From: Pseudonocardia sp. TRM90224
Lineage (GTDB): Bacteria > Actinomycetota > Actinomycetes > Mycobacteriales > Pseudonocardiaceae
Length of the DNA: 64,000 nucleotides
NCBI RefSeq assembly: GCF_021245725.1
Contig: NZ_JAJGSX010000028.1
Span: 58,409-122,408 of the forward strand
Direction: 5' to 3'
Shown here: positions 1 through 7,732 of the stretch, in pieces
How the letters are laid out: every line of letters begins with the position of its first letter
Position numbering within the stretch: the first letter of the stretch is position 1
Notes under the pieces: model-generated
Told to the model about the DNA's origin: nothing
The model's database searches: none
Seen by the model: only the letters and a program-made list of their open reading frames with translations
Translations under genes and position numbers: made by a program

Positions 1-55
1 CTGCGCAGCGTAGTCGCTCATTGCTGACGCCGGCCCGGCGTCGTTGGCTGGGGAC

Positions 56-931
56 ATGGAGATCGGATTGTGGGTCGACGAGAACCGGCCCTTGCCGGAG
101 GTGCTCGCCGCCGTCGACGCCGTGGCGAGCAGCGGGGTGTCGAGGTTGTGGATCGCGCAGCGGTTCGGGTGGGACGCGCTGACGGTGCTCGCGGCCGTGG
201 GCGGCCGGGCGCCGGGCGTCCAGCTGGGGACGTCGGTGGCGATGCTCTTCCCGAAGCACCCGATCACGCTCGCGCAGGAGGCGCTGACGGTGTCCGCAGC
301 CACTGGGGGGCGCTTCACCCTCGGTATCGGGCCTGGTCATCGGCACGACATGGAGGGTGTCTACGGCTACCCGTGGGAGCGGCCCGCTGATCGCGTCCGG
401 GAGCGCCTGCAGGTGCTCATGCCCTTGCTGCGCGGGGCGGGGGGCTCGGCGGTCGCGCAGCTCAGCACCCCGCAGGCGCCGCCGCCGCCCGTGCTGCTCT
501 CGGCGCTGGGGCCGGTGATGCTGCGGATCGCGGGGGAGCTGGCCGACGGCACGATCACGGCGTGGGCCGGTCCGCGGGCCCTCGACGAGTACATCGTGCC
601 GCGGCTGACCGCCGCCGCGGCCGGCCGGCCCACGCCGCAGGTGGTCGCCGGGATGTGCGTGTGCGTCACCGGCGATGCCGAGGGTGCGCGGCAGCGGCTG
701 ACCAGGCTGTTCGGCCGGGCGTCGGAACTGCCGAGCTACCGCGCGGTGCTCGACCGCAGTGGCTACGCCACCGCCGCCGACGCCGCGGTCGTCGGCGACG
801 AGGAGACGGTGGCGCGCGAGCTGCGCCGCTACGTCGACGCGGGCGCGACGGAGGTGCAGGTCGCGATGGTCGGCTCGGCAGAGGAGAACGTCCGCACGCT
901 CGTGCTGCTGGGCGACCTATCAGGGCGCTGA
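56..931 (+). CDS. LLM-class (luciferase-like) flavin/F420-dependent oxidoreductase
   Basis: The 291-residue protein has the luciferase-like TIM-barrel pattern: an N-terminal strand (MEIGLWVDENRP), then SRLWIAQRFGWDALT, the strand VQLGTSVAMLFPKHP and the glycine-rich LGIGPGHRHDMEGVYGYPW typical of F420- or FMN-dependent monooxygenases and dehydrogenases. I chose ATG 56; an in-frame TTG at 44 is also open, and neither has a strong ribosome site. The substrate cannot be read from sequence. Its 3' end overlaps the convergent amidohydrolase gene by 12 bp, so the two share their stop region. In actinomycetes such enzymes usually use F420; that cofactor is a family inference. Confidence 0.85.
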   Translation: MEIGLWVDENRPLPEVLAAVDAVASSGVSRLWIAQRFGWDALTVLAAVGGRAPGVQLGTSVAMLFPKHPITLAQEALTVSAATGGRFTLGIGPGHRHDMEGVYGYPWERPADRVRERLQVLMPLLRGAGGSAVAQLSTPQAPPPPVLLSALGPVMLRIAGELADGTITAWAGPRALDEYIVPRLTAAAAGRPTPQVVAGMCVCVTGDAEGARQRLTRLFGRASELPSYRAVLDRSGYATAADAAVVGDEETVARELRRYVDAGATEVQVAMVGSAEENVRTLVLLGDLSGR

Positions 932-2185
932 GAAGCGGGTGGCCGCTTCCCGTCCCGCGTCCAGCACATCTTTCAGGCCGCTGTGTACGAGCTTCCCGTC
1001 GCGCTTGGCGAACTCGCCGGCCACCAGCACCGTGTCGACGACACCCGGGTGCGCGTTGACGACGATCCCGACCGGGTCGTGCCCGCCGACGGTGCTGACC
1101 GTGTCGGTGCGCAGCAGCACGATGTCGGCCTGCTTGCCGACGCGCAGCGAGCCGATCCGGTCGGCCATCCCGAGCGCCGCGGCGCCGCCCATCGTCGCGG
1201 CGTGCAGGATGTCGGCGGCCGGCACACGGCCCTCGCCGCTCGCGTCGGTTGACATCAGCGCCGCCCGCATCACGGAGAACATGTCGCCGGGGGTGGACGT
1301 GACGACGTCCACGCCGAGCGCGGCGGGCACCCCGAGCCGGCGGACGCGTCCGAGCGTCGGACCGCCGACGTCCATGCGCGCCTCGATCGCGGGCGTGATC
1401 GACAGGGCGCCACCGGTGTCGGCGATCATCGTGAGCTCGTCGTCGGGCAGCGAGTTGCCGTGCACGTAGACGGTGCCCGGCCGCGCGAGCCCTTCGGCGT
1501 GCAGCGCGGCGATCGGGGTGGACGACTCCGGGCCGGCGCCGACGTGGACGGCGATCCGCAGGCCGAGCTCCTCGGCGAGCGCCCAGTCCTCCTTCACGGC
1601 CGGCATCGGGTGGTACGACGGGCCCATCGCCGCCAGCATCATCGTGACCAGCGCGTCGTCGGAGGGCAGGAGCTGCTCGCGCACCCGCCGGGCGTCGTCG
1701 TGGCGCCAGGGTTCGTCGGTGGCGAAGACGGGACGCCCGTACGCGACGGCGGCGCGCACGCCCGCGGCGGTGAGCCCGCCGATCACGGCATCCGCGTGGG
1801 CGGGGGAGTGCATGATGTGGGCGTAGTCCTGCAGGGTCGTGATGCCGGCGTCGAGGCACTCCAGCCCGGTCAGCTCAGCGGCCACGGCGAGGTCGGCGGC
1901 GCCGACCTGGTTCGCGAACCGGCCGTTGACCAGCTCCATGTAGCCCATGATGTCGACGTCCATCGCCACCGCCCGCAGGATCGACTGCCAGCCGTGGCGG
2001 TGCGTGTCGACGAATCCCGGCAGCACGATCCGGTCGGTCGCGTCGAGCACCTCGGCGCCGGTCGCATCCAGGTCGGGGCCGACGGCCACGATCCGGCCGT
2101 CCTCGATCAGCACGTCGGTGTTGCGGTGCACGGTCGGGTGCGGCTCGGTGTTGATGACACACCCGTGTCTGATCAGCAGCTTCAC
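920..2185 (-). CDS. Amidohydrolase (cytosine deaminase / chlorohydrolase-like)
   Basis: The 421-residue metal-dependent hydrolase belongs to the AtzA/TrzN/SsnA branch. It opens with the small beta-sandwich part (LIEDGRIVAVGPDLDATGAE), followed by the metal-binding FVDTHRHGW. Further His ligands are visible in RIAVHVGAGPES and TVYVHGNSLPDDEL, and the late Asp lies in LGVDVVTSTPGDM. Members hydrolyse C-N or C-Cl bonds of heterocycles; the substrate here is unknown. It starts at GTG 2185 behind GGAAAG. It is divergent from a MarR regulator 61 bp away, which is the obvious candidate controller and suggests the substrate could be the inducer. Confidence 0.88.
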   Translation of the reverse strand: MKLLIRHGCVINTEPHPTVHRNTDVLIEDGRIVAVGPDLDATGAEVLDATDRIVLPGFVDTHRHGWQSILRAVAMDVDIMGYMELVNGRFANQVGAADLAVAAELTGLECLDAGITTLQDYAHIMHSPAHADAVIGGLTAAGVRAAVAYGRPVFATDEPWRHDDARRVREQLLPSDDALVTMMLAAMGPSYHPMPAVKEDWALAEELGLRIAVHVGAGPESSTPIAALHAEGLARPGTVYVHGNSLPDDELTMIADTGGALSITPAIEARMDVGGPTLGRVRRLGVPAALGVDVVTSTPGDMFSVMRAALMSTDASGEGRVPAADILHAATMGGAAALGMADRIGSLRVGKQADIVLLRTDTVSTVGGHDPVGIVVNAHPGVVDTVLVAGEFAKRDGKLVHSGLKDVLDAGREAATRFSAP

Positions 2186-2246
2186 GATGACTCGCTTTCC
2201 AGGTTGCTTTTCAGAAAGCTATCACGACAGTGACTATCCTCGCACC
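2186..2246. promoter_or_regulatory. Shared regulatory region with two small dyads
   Basis: This 61-bp divergent spacer holds two perfect small inverted repeats, GCTTT-N4-AAAGC (about 2206-2219) and TCAC-N4-GTGA (2222-2233). A TATCCT (2235-2240) lies directly before the MarR ATG and could be a -10 box for a leaderless transcript. MarR proteins usually bind dyads in exactly this place; the binding itself is inference. Confidence 0.4.
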
Positions 2247-2747
2247 ATGAAGATCCGCACCGACCCCGTCGACGCCATCATCGCGGCGTGGACCGCCGAG
2301 CTGCCCGACGTGCTCGGCCCGGAATCGGAGCTGGTCAAGCGGGTGCTGCTGCTCTCGGGAGCGTTCGGGAACGCAACGGCGGCCCAGCTGCCGCGCCTCG
2401 GCCTCACGAGCGCCGAGCTCGACGTCCTCATCGCGCTGCGCCGCTGCGGGGCGCCGTACGCGCTCAAGGCGAACGAGCTCAGCAGATCGCTCCTGCTCTC
2501 CTCGGGGGGCACGAGCAACGTCGTCAACCGGCTCGTCGCGCGCAAGCTCGCCGAACGCCGCCCCGATCCCGACGACGGCCGCGGCACCCGGGTCGCGCTC
2601 ACACCGGAGGGCGTCGAGCTGGCGGAACGGGCCGTGCGCGCGACCACACGCGCGCACTCCGAGGTGCTGCGGGGCGTGCCGCCGGAAGCGCTCACGGCGG
2701 CAGCGGATGCCCTACGAGCGGTCTTCGCAGCCCTCCCGGAGCGCTAG
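2247..2747 (+). CDS. MarR-family transcriptional regulator
   Basis: This is a 166-residue winged-helix regulator. The recognition region reads LTSAELDVLIALRRCGAPYALKANELSRSLLLSSGGTS and the wing is ERRPDPDDGRGTRVALTPEG, the DxR-type wing signature of MarR proteins. The start is ATG 2247; a much longer open frame upstream only reads back through the divergent amidohydrolase gene. It probably represses itself and the amidohydrolase. It ends just before a paired 27-bp palindrome that separates it from the convergent flavin reductase gene. Confidence 0.88.
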   Translation: MKIRTDPVDAIIAAWTAELPDVLGPESELVKRVLLLSGAFGNATAAQLPRLGLTSAELDVLIALRRCGAPYALKANELSRSLLLSSGGTSNVVNRLVARKLAERRPDPDDGRGTRVALTPEGVELAERAVRATTRAHSEVLRGVPPEALTAAADALRAVFAALPER

Positions 2748-2772
2748 CCGTCGGGTGCCGCCGTCGGCGGGG

Positions 2773-2830
2773 AGGGCAGGAAAGCCACTTTCCTGCCCTG
2801 TGAGGGCCGGAAAGTGGCTTTCCTGCCCTC
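2773..2830. repeat. Paired 27-bp palindrome, copy 1 (gene-end hairpin)
   Basis: Two 27-bp near-palindromes (2773-2799 and 2804-2830) stand in inverted orientation about a short spacer. Each has AGGGC(A/C)GG and CCTGCCCT ends around an AAAGCCACTTT or AAAGTGGCTTT core. Each could fold alone, or the pair could fold into one long cruciform. The element lies between the convergent MarR and flavin reductase genes and has no U-tract. Other copies are at 13386, 19613, 32026, 48902 and 63902. Confidence 0.9.
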
Positions 2831-2868
2831 GCGTGGCGGGACGCCCGCCTCCCCGAGGGTGGTGCGGG

Positions 2869-3384
2869 TCAGTGCGGCTCGTCGCTCTCGGCCGTCACGC
2901 CGTACTGGCCGCGGTAGTACAGCAGCGGCGCGCGGCTCGGGTCGGCGCCGAGGTCGAGCACCTCGCCGACGGCGATCGTGTGGTCGCCGCCGTCGTGCTC
3001 ACCCCACAGCCGGCAGTCGATCCACGCGCTCACGCCCTCCAGCACCGGCGCCCCCGACGGCGCGGGGCGCCAGTTGACGCCGGCGAACTTGTCGAGGTGG
3101 CCCGGCCGGGCGAAGCCGACGCTGACGTGCTCGTGGTCGGCCGCGAGCACGTTCACGCAGAACGCGCCGACCTTGCGGATCCGCGGCCACGTCGTGGACG
3201 AGCGCGCCGGGGCGAAGCTGATCAGCGGGGGGTCGAGCGAGAGCGACGCGAAGCTCTGGCACGTGAAGCCGAGCGGGCCGCCGTCGCCGCTCGCGGTGAT
3301 CACCACGATGCCCGAGACGAAATGCCCGAGCACCTCGCGCATGACGGCGGGGGACACCGGGCCAGGAGGCGCGCTTCCCGTCAT
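2869..3384 (-). CDS. Flavin reductase family protein (HpaC/HsaB-like)
   Basis: A 171-residue FMN-binding split-barrel protein. Typical motifs are GHFVSGIVVITA, LGFTCQSFASLSLDPPLISFAPA and VGAFCVNVLAADHEHVS, with the late GDHTIAVGEVLDL. Such proteins use NAD(P)H to supply reduced flavin to a two-component monooxygenase, as HsaB does for HsaA in steroid degradation. No partner monooxygenase of that class lies next to it. It is divergent from the aldehyde dehydrogenase (120 bp apart), so the two may share regulation. The ribosome site is weak. Confidence 0.87.
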   Translation of the reverse strand: MTGSAPPGPVSPAVMREVLGHFVSGIVVITASGDGGPLGFTCQSFASLSLDPPLISFAPARSSTTWPRIRKVGAFCVNVLAADHEHVSVGFARPGHLDKFAGVNWRPAPSGAPVLEGVSAWIDCRLWGEHDGGDHTIAVGEVLDLGADPSRAPLLYYRGQYGVTAESDEPH

Positions 3385-3504
3385 GCGTCGACCCTATGCA
3401 CCACCACGGTCCCCCACCATTCCGGGCGGCCGCCGCGCGCATGGCGCTCGCCCACAGGCGCGGACGTAGCGTGCGGCGTACGTCGGACGTCAGGGAGGAC
3501 GGCC

Positions 3505-4980
3505 ATGGCGGACCTCGAACGCTTCTCGATGCTGATCGGCGGCAAGCCGGTCGACGCGCTGTCCGGGCGGACCTTCGAGTCGGAGAACCCCTACACAGGA
3601 CGTCCGTGGGCGGTTGTCCCCGACGGTGGCCCCGAGGATGTCGACGCCGCCGTGGCGGCCGCGCGCGCCGCGCTGGAGGGGGAGTGGGGTGCGCTCACCG
3701 GGTTCGCGCGGGCGGCGCTCCTGCGCAGGCTCGGCGACCTGATCGGCGAGAACGCCGAGCGGCTCGCCCGGATGGAGGTGCGCGACTCCGGGAAGCTCTA
3801 CCGGGAGATGATCGGCCAGCTGACCGGCCTCGGCGGCTGGTACCACTACTACGCGGGCCTCGCGGACAAGATCGAAGGCCGGCAGATCCCGACGCCGAAC
3901 CCCGCTTACCTCGTCTACACGCGGCGCGAGCCGGTCGGCGTCGTCGCGGCCATCACGCCGTGGAACTCGCCGCTGTTGTTGATGACGTGGAAGCTGGCGC
4001 CGGCCCTCGCCGCGGGCTGCACGGTGGTCGTCAAGCCGTCCGAGCACTCCCCGGCGTCGACGCTGGCGTTCGCGGAACTGATCGAACGGGCAGGGTTTCC
4101 TGCCGGCGTCGTGAACGTCGTCACAGGGCTGTCCAGGGAGACGGGCGCCGCGCTCGCGGGGCACCCCGGCGTCGACAAGGTCGCGTTCACCGGCTCCACC
4201 GCAACGGGGCGGGCCGTGGCGAAGGCGGCTGCCGAGAACATCAACAAGGTGACGCTCGAGCTGGGCGGCAAGTCGCCGCAGATCGTGTTCCCCGACGCCG
4301 ACCTGCCCGCCGCGGCCAACGGCATCGTCGCGGGTGTCTTTGCGGCCACCGGGCAGACCTGCATGGCCGGCTCCCGGCTGATCGTCCACGCCGACGTGCA
4401 CGACGAGCTGGTCGCGCTGGTGAGCGAGCGGGCCGCCCGGATCACGCTCGGCGACCCGGAGGACGCGGCGACGGAGATGGGGCCGGTGGCGAACCGGCCG
4501 CAGTACGAGAAGGTGCTCGGCTACCTGTCCACCGCGCGCGAGGAGGGCGCGCAGGTGGCCACCGGCGGCGGCGCCGACGAGGGCCTCGGCGGCTACTTCG
4601 TGCGCCCGACCGTGCTCACCGGCGTGGACGTCGACGCGACGGTCGTGCGCGAGGAGGTCTTCGGGCCGGTGCTCGCCGCGCTGACCTTCACCAGCGAGGA
4701 CGAGGCGCTGAAGATCGCCAACGACACGCCGTACGGACTTGCGGGCGCCGTCTGGACGAAGGACGTGCACCGCGCCCACCGGGTGGCGGCGAAGCTGCGC
4801 ACCGGCACGGTCTGGATCAACGCCTACCGCGTGGTCGGGCCCAGCGTGCCGTTCGGCGGCGTCGGCGCGAGCGGCAGCGGGCGCGAGAACGGCATGGACG
4901 CGATCGGCGAGTACTTGGAGAACAAGTCGGTCTGGGTGGAGCTGACCGGCGGCACGAGGGACCCGTTCACGTTGGGGTGA
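3505..4980 (+). CDS. Aldehyde dehydrogenase (NAD(P)+-dependent)
   Basis: This is a 491-residue ALDH of normal length. It has the AITPWNSPLLLMTWKLAPAL segment, the coenzyme loop FTGSTATGRAV, the general base in LELGGKSP, the catalytic Cys in GQTCMAGSR and the late EEVFGPVLAAL motif. All key residues are present, so it should oxidise an aldehyde to the acid. ATG 3505 follows CAGGGAGGAC at good spacing. The KIEGRQIPTPNPAYLVYTRREPVG stretch resembles ALDHs that accept aromatic or semialdehyde substrates, but that is only a hint. Confidence 0.93.
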   Translation: MADLERFSMLIGGKPVDALSGRTFESENPYTGRPWAVVPDGGPEDVDAAVAAARAALEGEWGALTGFARAALLRRLGDLIGENAERLARMEVRDSGKLYREMIGQLTGLGGWYHYYAGLADKIEGRQIPTPNPAYLVYTRREPVGVVAAITPWNSPLLLMTWKLAPALAAGCTVVVKPSEHSPASTLAFAELIERAGFPAGVVNVVTGLSRETGAALAGHPGVDKVAFTGSTATGRAVAKAAAENINKVTLELGGKSPQIVFPDADLPAAANGIVAGVFAATGQTCMAGSRLIVHADVHDELVALVSERAARITLGDPEDAATEMGPVANRPQYEKVLGYLSTAREEGAQVATGGGADEGLGGYFVRPTVLTGVDVDATVVREEVFGPVLAALTFTSEDEALKIANDTPYGLAGAVWTKDVHRAHRVAAKLRTGTVWINAYRVVGPSVPFGGVGASGSGRENGMDAIGEYLENKSVWVELTGGTRDPFTLG

Positions 4981-4990
4981 AAACACCGCG

Positions 4991-5008
4991 AACCCGGCCG
5001 GTCGGGTT
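4991..5008. terminator. Small inverted repeat after the ALDH gene
   Basis: AACCCG-N6-CGGGTT forms a perfect 6-bp dyad 11 bp beyond the ALDH stop codon. It lacks a T-run. It may be a weak part of the transcription end region together with the stronger hairpin at 5044-5091. Confidence 0.4.
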
Positions 5009-5043
5009 CCGTCGCCCTAGCGGCAACCGGTAGACAAGGCGAC

Positions 5044-5091
5044 GACCGGCGCCGTCCGTGCTCACGGGGAGCCCAACGAACGGCGCCGGTC
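5044..5091. terminator. Bidirectional hairpin between ALDH and sigB
   Basis: The perfect 12-bp arms GACCGGCGCCGT (5044-5055) and ACGGCGCCGGTC (5080-5091) flank a 24-nt loop. The hairpin lies in the 132-bp gap between the convergent ALDH and sigB genes and so can serve both. No U-tract follows, as is common for actinomycete terminators. Confidence 0.65.
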
Positions 5092-5112
5092 AGGCCAGCG
5101 TTGTCGATTTCC

Positions 5113-6234
5113 TTACGACGCGTAGGCGCGCAGCCGGTCGGCCCGCTCGCCGATCCGCAGCTTGCCCATCACCTCGCGCTCGATCTGGCGCACCCGCTCG
5201 CGGGAGAGCCCGAAGCGGCGCCCGATCTGGTCGAGCGTGCACGGCTGTCCGTCGTCGAGGCCGTAGCGCATCCGGATCACCAGCTGCTCCCGCTCCTCGA
5301 GGGTGGCCAGCACCCTGCGCAGGTCGTCGTGCAGCAGCCGCGAGATCACGGTGGTCTCGGCGTCGGTCGCCTCGCCGTCCTCGATGAAGTCGCCCAGCGG
5401 CGCCTCCTCCTCGGACCCGACCGGCATGTCGAGGCTCACCGGGTCGCGGGCGTGGTCGAGCAGGTCGGCGATCTTCTCCTCGGGGATGCCCGACTCGGTC
5501 GCCAGCTCCTCGTGGGTCGCGTCGCGGCCCAGCTTCTGGTGCAGGTCGCGCTTGATCCGCGCCAGCTTGTTCACCTGCTCCACGAGGTGGACGGGGAGCC
5601 GGATCGTGCGGGCCTGGTCGGCCATGCCGCGTGTGATCGCCTGCCGGATCCACCACGTGGCGTACGTGGAGAACTTAAATCCCTTGGAGTAGTCGAACTT
5701 CTCCACCGCGCGGATCAGACCGAGGTTGCCCTCCTGGATGAGATCCAGCAGTGGCATCCCGCGGCCCGTGTAGCGCTTGGCGAGCGAGACGACCAGCCGG
5801 AGGTTCGCCTCCAGCAGGTGGTTGCGCGAACGCCGGCCGTCGCGGACGACGGCCCGCAGGTCGGCCGCGTACTGCCGCTCCAGCTCGCGTCCCTCGGTGG
5901 CCGCGGTGTCGATCACGTGCTGCGCGAAGACGCCCGCCTCGATGCGCTTGGCCAGATCGACCTCCTGCGCGGCCGTGAGCAGCGCGGTCTTGCCTATGCC
6001 GTTCAAGTACACGCGGACGAGGTCGGCCGCAGGGCTCTGCGCGTCGAGGTCCTCCGCAGACGGCTCGGGCGTGCTGGCGGTGGAAGTGGCGTCCCAGACG
6101 TCGGACTCGGTACGCTGGCCAGGGATGGCCGGCACCGGCGCCTTGCTGGATGAAGCCTTGGTCGGGCGGCTGGCCGAGGACTGGTCAGCAGGGGTCATCG
6201 ACCTGGACGGGGCGATGATGGTCGGCGCTGTCAT
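5113..6234 (-). CDS. sigB: Group 2 RNA polymerase sigma factor (SigB/HrdD type)
   Basis: The 373-residue sigma-70 protein has regions 1.2 to 4.2 intact: DLVRVYLNGIGKTALLTA (1.2), LLEANLRLVVSLAKRYTGRG and DLIQEGNLGLIRAVEKFDY (2.1-2.2), the -10-binding FSTYATWWIRQAI (2.4), region 3, and LDQIGRRFGLSRERVRQIE (4.2). It lacks the long acidic N-terminus of the primary sigma factor, so it fits SigB of mycobacteria, a stress and stationary-phase factor. About 80 N-terminal residues are low-complexity Ser/Thr/Pro. ATG 6234 follows GGGAGG. It converges with the ALDH gene. Confidence 0.93.
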   Translation of the reverse strand: MTAPTIIAPSRSMTPADQSSASRPTKASSSKAPVPAIPGQRTESDVWDATSTASTPEPSAEDLDAQSPAADLVRVYLNGIGKTALLTAAQEVDLAKRIEAGVFAQHVIDTAATEGRELERQYAADLRAVVRDGRRSRNHLLEANLRLVVSLAKRYTGRGMPLLDLIQEGNLGLIRAVEKFDYSKGFKFSTYATWWIRQAITRGMADQARTIRLPVHLVEQVNKLARIKRDLHQKLGRDATHEELATESGIPEEKIADLLDHARDPVSLDMPVGSEEEAPLGDFIEDGEATDAETTVISRLLHDDLRRVLATLEEREQLVIRMRYGLDDGQPCTLDQIGRRFGLSRERVRQIEREVMGKLRIGERADRLRAYAS

Positions 6235-6304
6235 CTGTATTCGTTCCCTCCCTGCGCGACCCGGGCGGGGCGCTGAGGCCTAGCGCCGGGGTTCTCATGG
6301 GTTG

Positions 6305-6331
6305 AACGCCCCCTTTCCGCAGAACGTTCCC
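6305..6331 (-). promoter_or_regulatory. Candidate ECF (SigH/SigR/SigE-type) promoter of sigB
   Basis: Read on the minus strand, GGGAAC (6331-6326) is followed after 18 bp by GTT (6307-6305). This fits the GGAA(T/C)-N18/19-GTT pattern of SigR/SigH-class promoters. It lies about 70 bp upstream of the sigB ATG. Transcription of sigB from SigE/SigH promoters is established in Mycobacterium tuberculosis; assignment here is from pattern only. Confidence 0.55.
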
Positions 6332-6410
6332 GAGGGTGGGCCGCGCCACCGGAACTCTCAGGGTCTCCTCAGGTCCGGGTACGTCCTTCGTGGTCTGGGA
6401 CCCGCGCGGC

Positions 6411-7577
6411 TCAGGTGTCCGAGAAGGCCCGAACCGCGCCCATCAGCGCAGGCCAGTCGTCCCGCAACGCGTCGCGGCCCATGAACAAACCGAGGTGCCC
6501 GCCCGCCGCTGTGCGCCGCGTCACGAGCCCCGGCGGGGTGCCGACGACCGCCGCCGCGGCGAACAGCTGTGCGGCCGGGGTGATGTGGTCGGTCGCGCCG
6601 GCGAGGAGGAACAGCGGGCACGTGATGGCGCTCATGTCGACGCGCCGGTCGCCGACCTGCAACGTGCCTGCGACCAGCTCGTTGCCGTGGAACAGGTGCT
6701 CCACGAGCCACAGGTAGAACGCGCCGGGGATGTCCTGCGTGTGCTTGAACCAGTCCTCGAACGCCCGGTAGCGGGCGACGTGCGCGGTGTCGGTGATGTT
6801 CAGCAGCAGGTCCAGCTGGCGCGACACCTCCGCCTGCGGCTGGATCGCGATGAAGTTGGCCAGCGCGGCGGCGCCCGGCATCGTGCCGCCGTTCAGCGCG
6901 ACGAGCGTGCGGTAGGGGGCGAGGCCGAGCGCGCCGGTGAGCACGCGGGTCGAGGAGGCGACGACGGACTCACCGGCATGGAAGTCGATCGGCGCGCCCG
7001 CCAGCGTCAACGTGTGCACGCGCTCGGGGTGCAGCGCGGCGTAGACGGCGGCGAGCCACCCGCCCTGGCAGTCGCCTACGAGGTTGGCGCGCCCGCCCAT
7101 GTGCCGGACGGCCCGGTCGACGACCTCGACGTAGTCGGTGATCGTGACGTCCCGGGTCGCGGTGGTCGCCGCTCGCCACTCCAGGACGTACAACCTGGTC
7201 AGCCCGGCGGCCGCGATCGTGCGCAGCTGGCTCTGCGCCGGCGCGAAGTCCACGACGTGGCTGGAGTGGCCGGCCTGCGGCGGCAGCACGAGCGTCGGGA
7301 CGACGGCCGCGTCGGCGTCCCCTGGCGCGGTGACGTCGCGGAGGTGCGCGAACGGGGTGGTGAGCACGGTCTCGGCCGGCGTGTGCCAGCGCGGCGGCCG
7401 GCGGTCCAGGACGGTGTTCCACCAGAGCAGTCCTCGAGCGGCGCCGGCGGCCGGAGGGGTGCTGAGCGCTTGCGCGAGGAGCGCCCCGGAGCGTTCCGCG
7501 AACGCGGTGGCCGCGCGGGCCGCCGCCTCGGTGGTGTAGCCCGCGAGGTGGACCAGCGGGGCGTCGAGATCGGCCAA
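6411..7577 (-). CDS. PhaC-superfamily alpha/beta hydrolase (PHA synthase- or depolymerase-like)
   Basis: The 388-residue alpha/beta hydrolase belongs to the PHA synthase group. It has the G-x-C-x-GG nucleophile box GDCQGGWLA, the acid in FLLAGATDHITP and the His in AAGGHLGLFMG, so the Cys-Asp-His triad is complete. It is shorter than class I PhaC. It could be a small synthase-like enzyme or an intracellular depolymerase; sequence alone does not decide. I place the start at TTG 7577 because GGAGGG sits at correct spacing before it. A longer open frame to 7673 lacks such a site. It is divergent from phaC. Confidence 0.8.
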   Translation of the reverse strand: MADLDAPLVHLAGYTTEAAARAATAFAERSGALLAQALSTPPAAGAARGLLWWNTVLDRRPPRWHTPAETVLTTPFAHLRDVTAPGDADAAVVPTLVLPPQAGHSSHVVDFAPAQSQLRTIAAAGLTRLYVLEWRAATTATRDVTITDYVEVVDRAVRHMGGRANLVGDCQGGWLAAVYAALHPERVHTLTLAGAPIDFHAGESVVASSTRVLTGALGLAPYRTLVALNGGTMPGAAALANFIAIQPQAEVSRQLDLLLNITDTAHVARYRAFEDWFKHTQDIPGAFYLWLVEHLFHGNELVAGTLQVGDRRVDMSAITCPLFLLAGATDHITPAAQLFAAAAVVGTPPGLVTRRTAAGGHLGLFMGRDALRDDWPALMGAVRAFSDT

Positions 7578-7701
7578 TGCGGGTCTCCCTCCCGGCGGGA
7601 CCACCCGACGGTAATCGCCGCTCGATATACCGAGCAAGCGGATCGGGATGGCGAGCGCCGGCACAACCGGCACCCGAGTGAGCTGCGCCCTCCCATGCTG
7701 T

Positions 7702-7711
7702 CTACCGGTAG
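7702..7711. promoter_or_regulatory. Palindrome in the divergent PHA promoter region
   Basis: CTACCGGTAG is a perfect 10-bp palindrome 21 bp before the phaC GTG, in the 155-bp spacer shared with the divergent PhaC-like hydrolase gene. It is a plausible repressor site, for example for the Cro/C1-type regulator encoded downstream. No clear ribosome site precedes phaC, so the mRNA may be leaderless or start close to the GTG. Confidence 0.35.
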
Positions 7712-7732
7712 GTAGGCAGTCACGATGGGTGC

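Noticed and set aside
6322..6329. GAACGTTC as a LexA (SOS) box upstream of sigB
   Set aside because: Actinobacterial SOS boxes need GAAC-N4-GTTC; here the halves abut.
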